Origin: Candidatus Aenigmatarchaeota archaeon
GTDB lineage: Archaea > Aenigmatarchaeota > Aenigmatarchaeia > QMZP01
NCBI GenBank assembly: GCA_003663445.1
Contig: QMZZ01000017.1
Location: 1 to 6,573, forward strand
Reading direction: 5' to 3'
DNA length: 6,573 nucleotides
The translations under genes were made by a program, and so were the position numbers. The notes below the pieces were generated by a model that was not told the origin of the DNA, made no database searches, and was given only the letters and a program-made list of their open reading frames with translations. The stretch's first letter is position 1. Each line of letters begins with the position of its first letter. Shown piece after piece: positions 6,101 to 6,573 of the stretch.

Positions 6101-6573
6101 ATGGAAAAAAGCCTTTTGCTGGTCCTTGTTCTCATTTCAGCCGGTTCAATGCTAATCCTTTCCCTTTATCTTGCCTATATCCTGCCTTACAGTCTGCTTC
6201 CCTCGGCTCACCCAACCCTCACCTTCCTCGAATCCTCCCCAGAAAGAATCACCTTCACCAAGGAAAACATTCTCGTCACCCTCGAAAAACCCCAGCTCCA
6301 GTCACCAAAAATTGCCGTAAAAAAGGACCTCGTCTACATCTCCGGCATCCAGCCCCAAAACGCAACCGTCTACATCCAACACCCCCCTCTCGGCAGGGTC
6401 TTCACCCTTCCCCAGGTCTACTACTGCCCTGACAACCTCTTCGACCCAGAAACCCTAACCTGCAAGGAATGGCAACCCCTCCAGCAGGAATCCCTCCAGC
6501 AGGTATGCGATTACGACAACGAAACAGGCGAGGAAATCTGCCGAAACGAAACCGTCCTGACCCCTGTAAGACC
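6101..6573 (+). CDS. N-terminally anchored extracellular protein, function unknown (3' partial)
   Basis: An ATG at 6101 opens a frame that reaches the right edge with no stop, giving 157 codons plus two bases. Residues 4-27 are a strongly hydrophobic signal peptide or signal anchor after the short start MEKS. The visible ectodomain has beta-rich segments (ITFTKENILVTLE, LVYISGIQPQNATVYIQ) and then VYYCPDNLFDPETLTCKEW, a C-P-D-x(9)-C-x-x-W motif that I associate with archaeal surface-protein stalks. Two more cysteines follow (136, 147). Three N-x-S/T sequons (Asn87, Asn140, Asn149) support an exported location. Codons end in C more often than in the neighbouring gene. The gene is divergent from the minus-strand gene across 58 bases. 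I do not recognise a specific family. Confidence 0.85.
   Translation, partial: MEKSLLLVLVLISAGSMLILSLYLAYILPYSLLPSAHPTLTFLESSPERITFTKENILVTLEKPQLQSPKIAVKKDLVYISGIQPQNATVYIQHPPLGRVFTLPQVYYCPDNLFDPETLTCKEWQPLQQESLQQVCDYDNETGEEICRNETVLTPVR

Overview
The window looks archaeal and carries three genes for membrane-anchored, extracellular proteins. Two divergent genes share a 58-base AT-rich gap. In that gap each start codon lies about 25-28 bases from a TATA-like box, and no Shine-Dalgarno sequence is visible, which fits archaeal leaderless transcripts. The largest protein combines a NosD-like parallel beta-helix, tandem Ig-like modules ending in WANDTxGN, a six-cysteine knot-like module, one C-terminal membrane helix and a basic helical cytoplasmic tail. 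In my knowledge this mix is typical of large surface glycoproteins of DPANN-type and some euryarchaeal metagenome genomes. No marker gene is present, so the lineage is an inference.

Layout: (1) 2-4633, plus strand, the giant surface glycoprotein, cut by the left edge. (2) 4639-6042, minus strand, a 467-residue secreted or anchored protein with a PKD-like domain, convergent with gene 1 and only 5 bases away. (3) 6043-6100, a divergent intergenic region with two overlapping TATA-like boxes on opposite strands. (4) 6101-6573, plus strand, the start of a third gene with an N-terminal membrane anchor and a cysteine-containing ectodomain, cut by the right edge. Coding density is very high, and no stretch over 300 bases lacks a gene.

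No enzyme or defined pathway is recognisable. Together the genes suggest a cell-surface locus for adhesion, envelope structure or cell-cell contact. All three ectodomains carry N-glycosylation sequons: about 70 in gene 1 (none after its membrane helix), three in gene 2 and three in the visible part of gene 3. Calcium-loop-like D-x-D/N-x-D-G-x-x-D motifs occur in genes 1 and 2. The most interesting points are the paired 29-residue cytoplasmic repeats of gene 1, near-identical internal domain duplications at DNA level, a compact bidirectional leaderless promoter, an insertion inside the beta-helix, and a composition shift between the beta-helix and the Ig-like half. I see no CRISPR array, mobile element, tRNA or rRNA.
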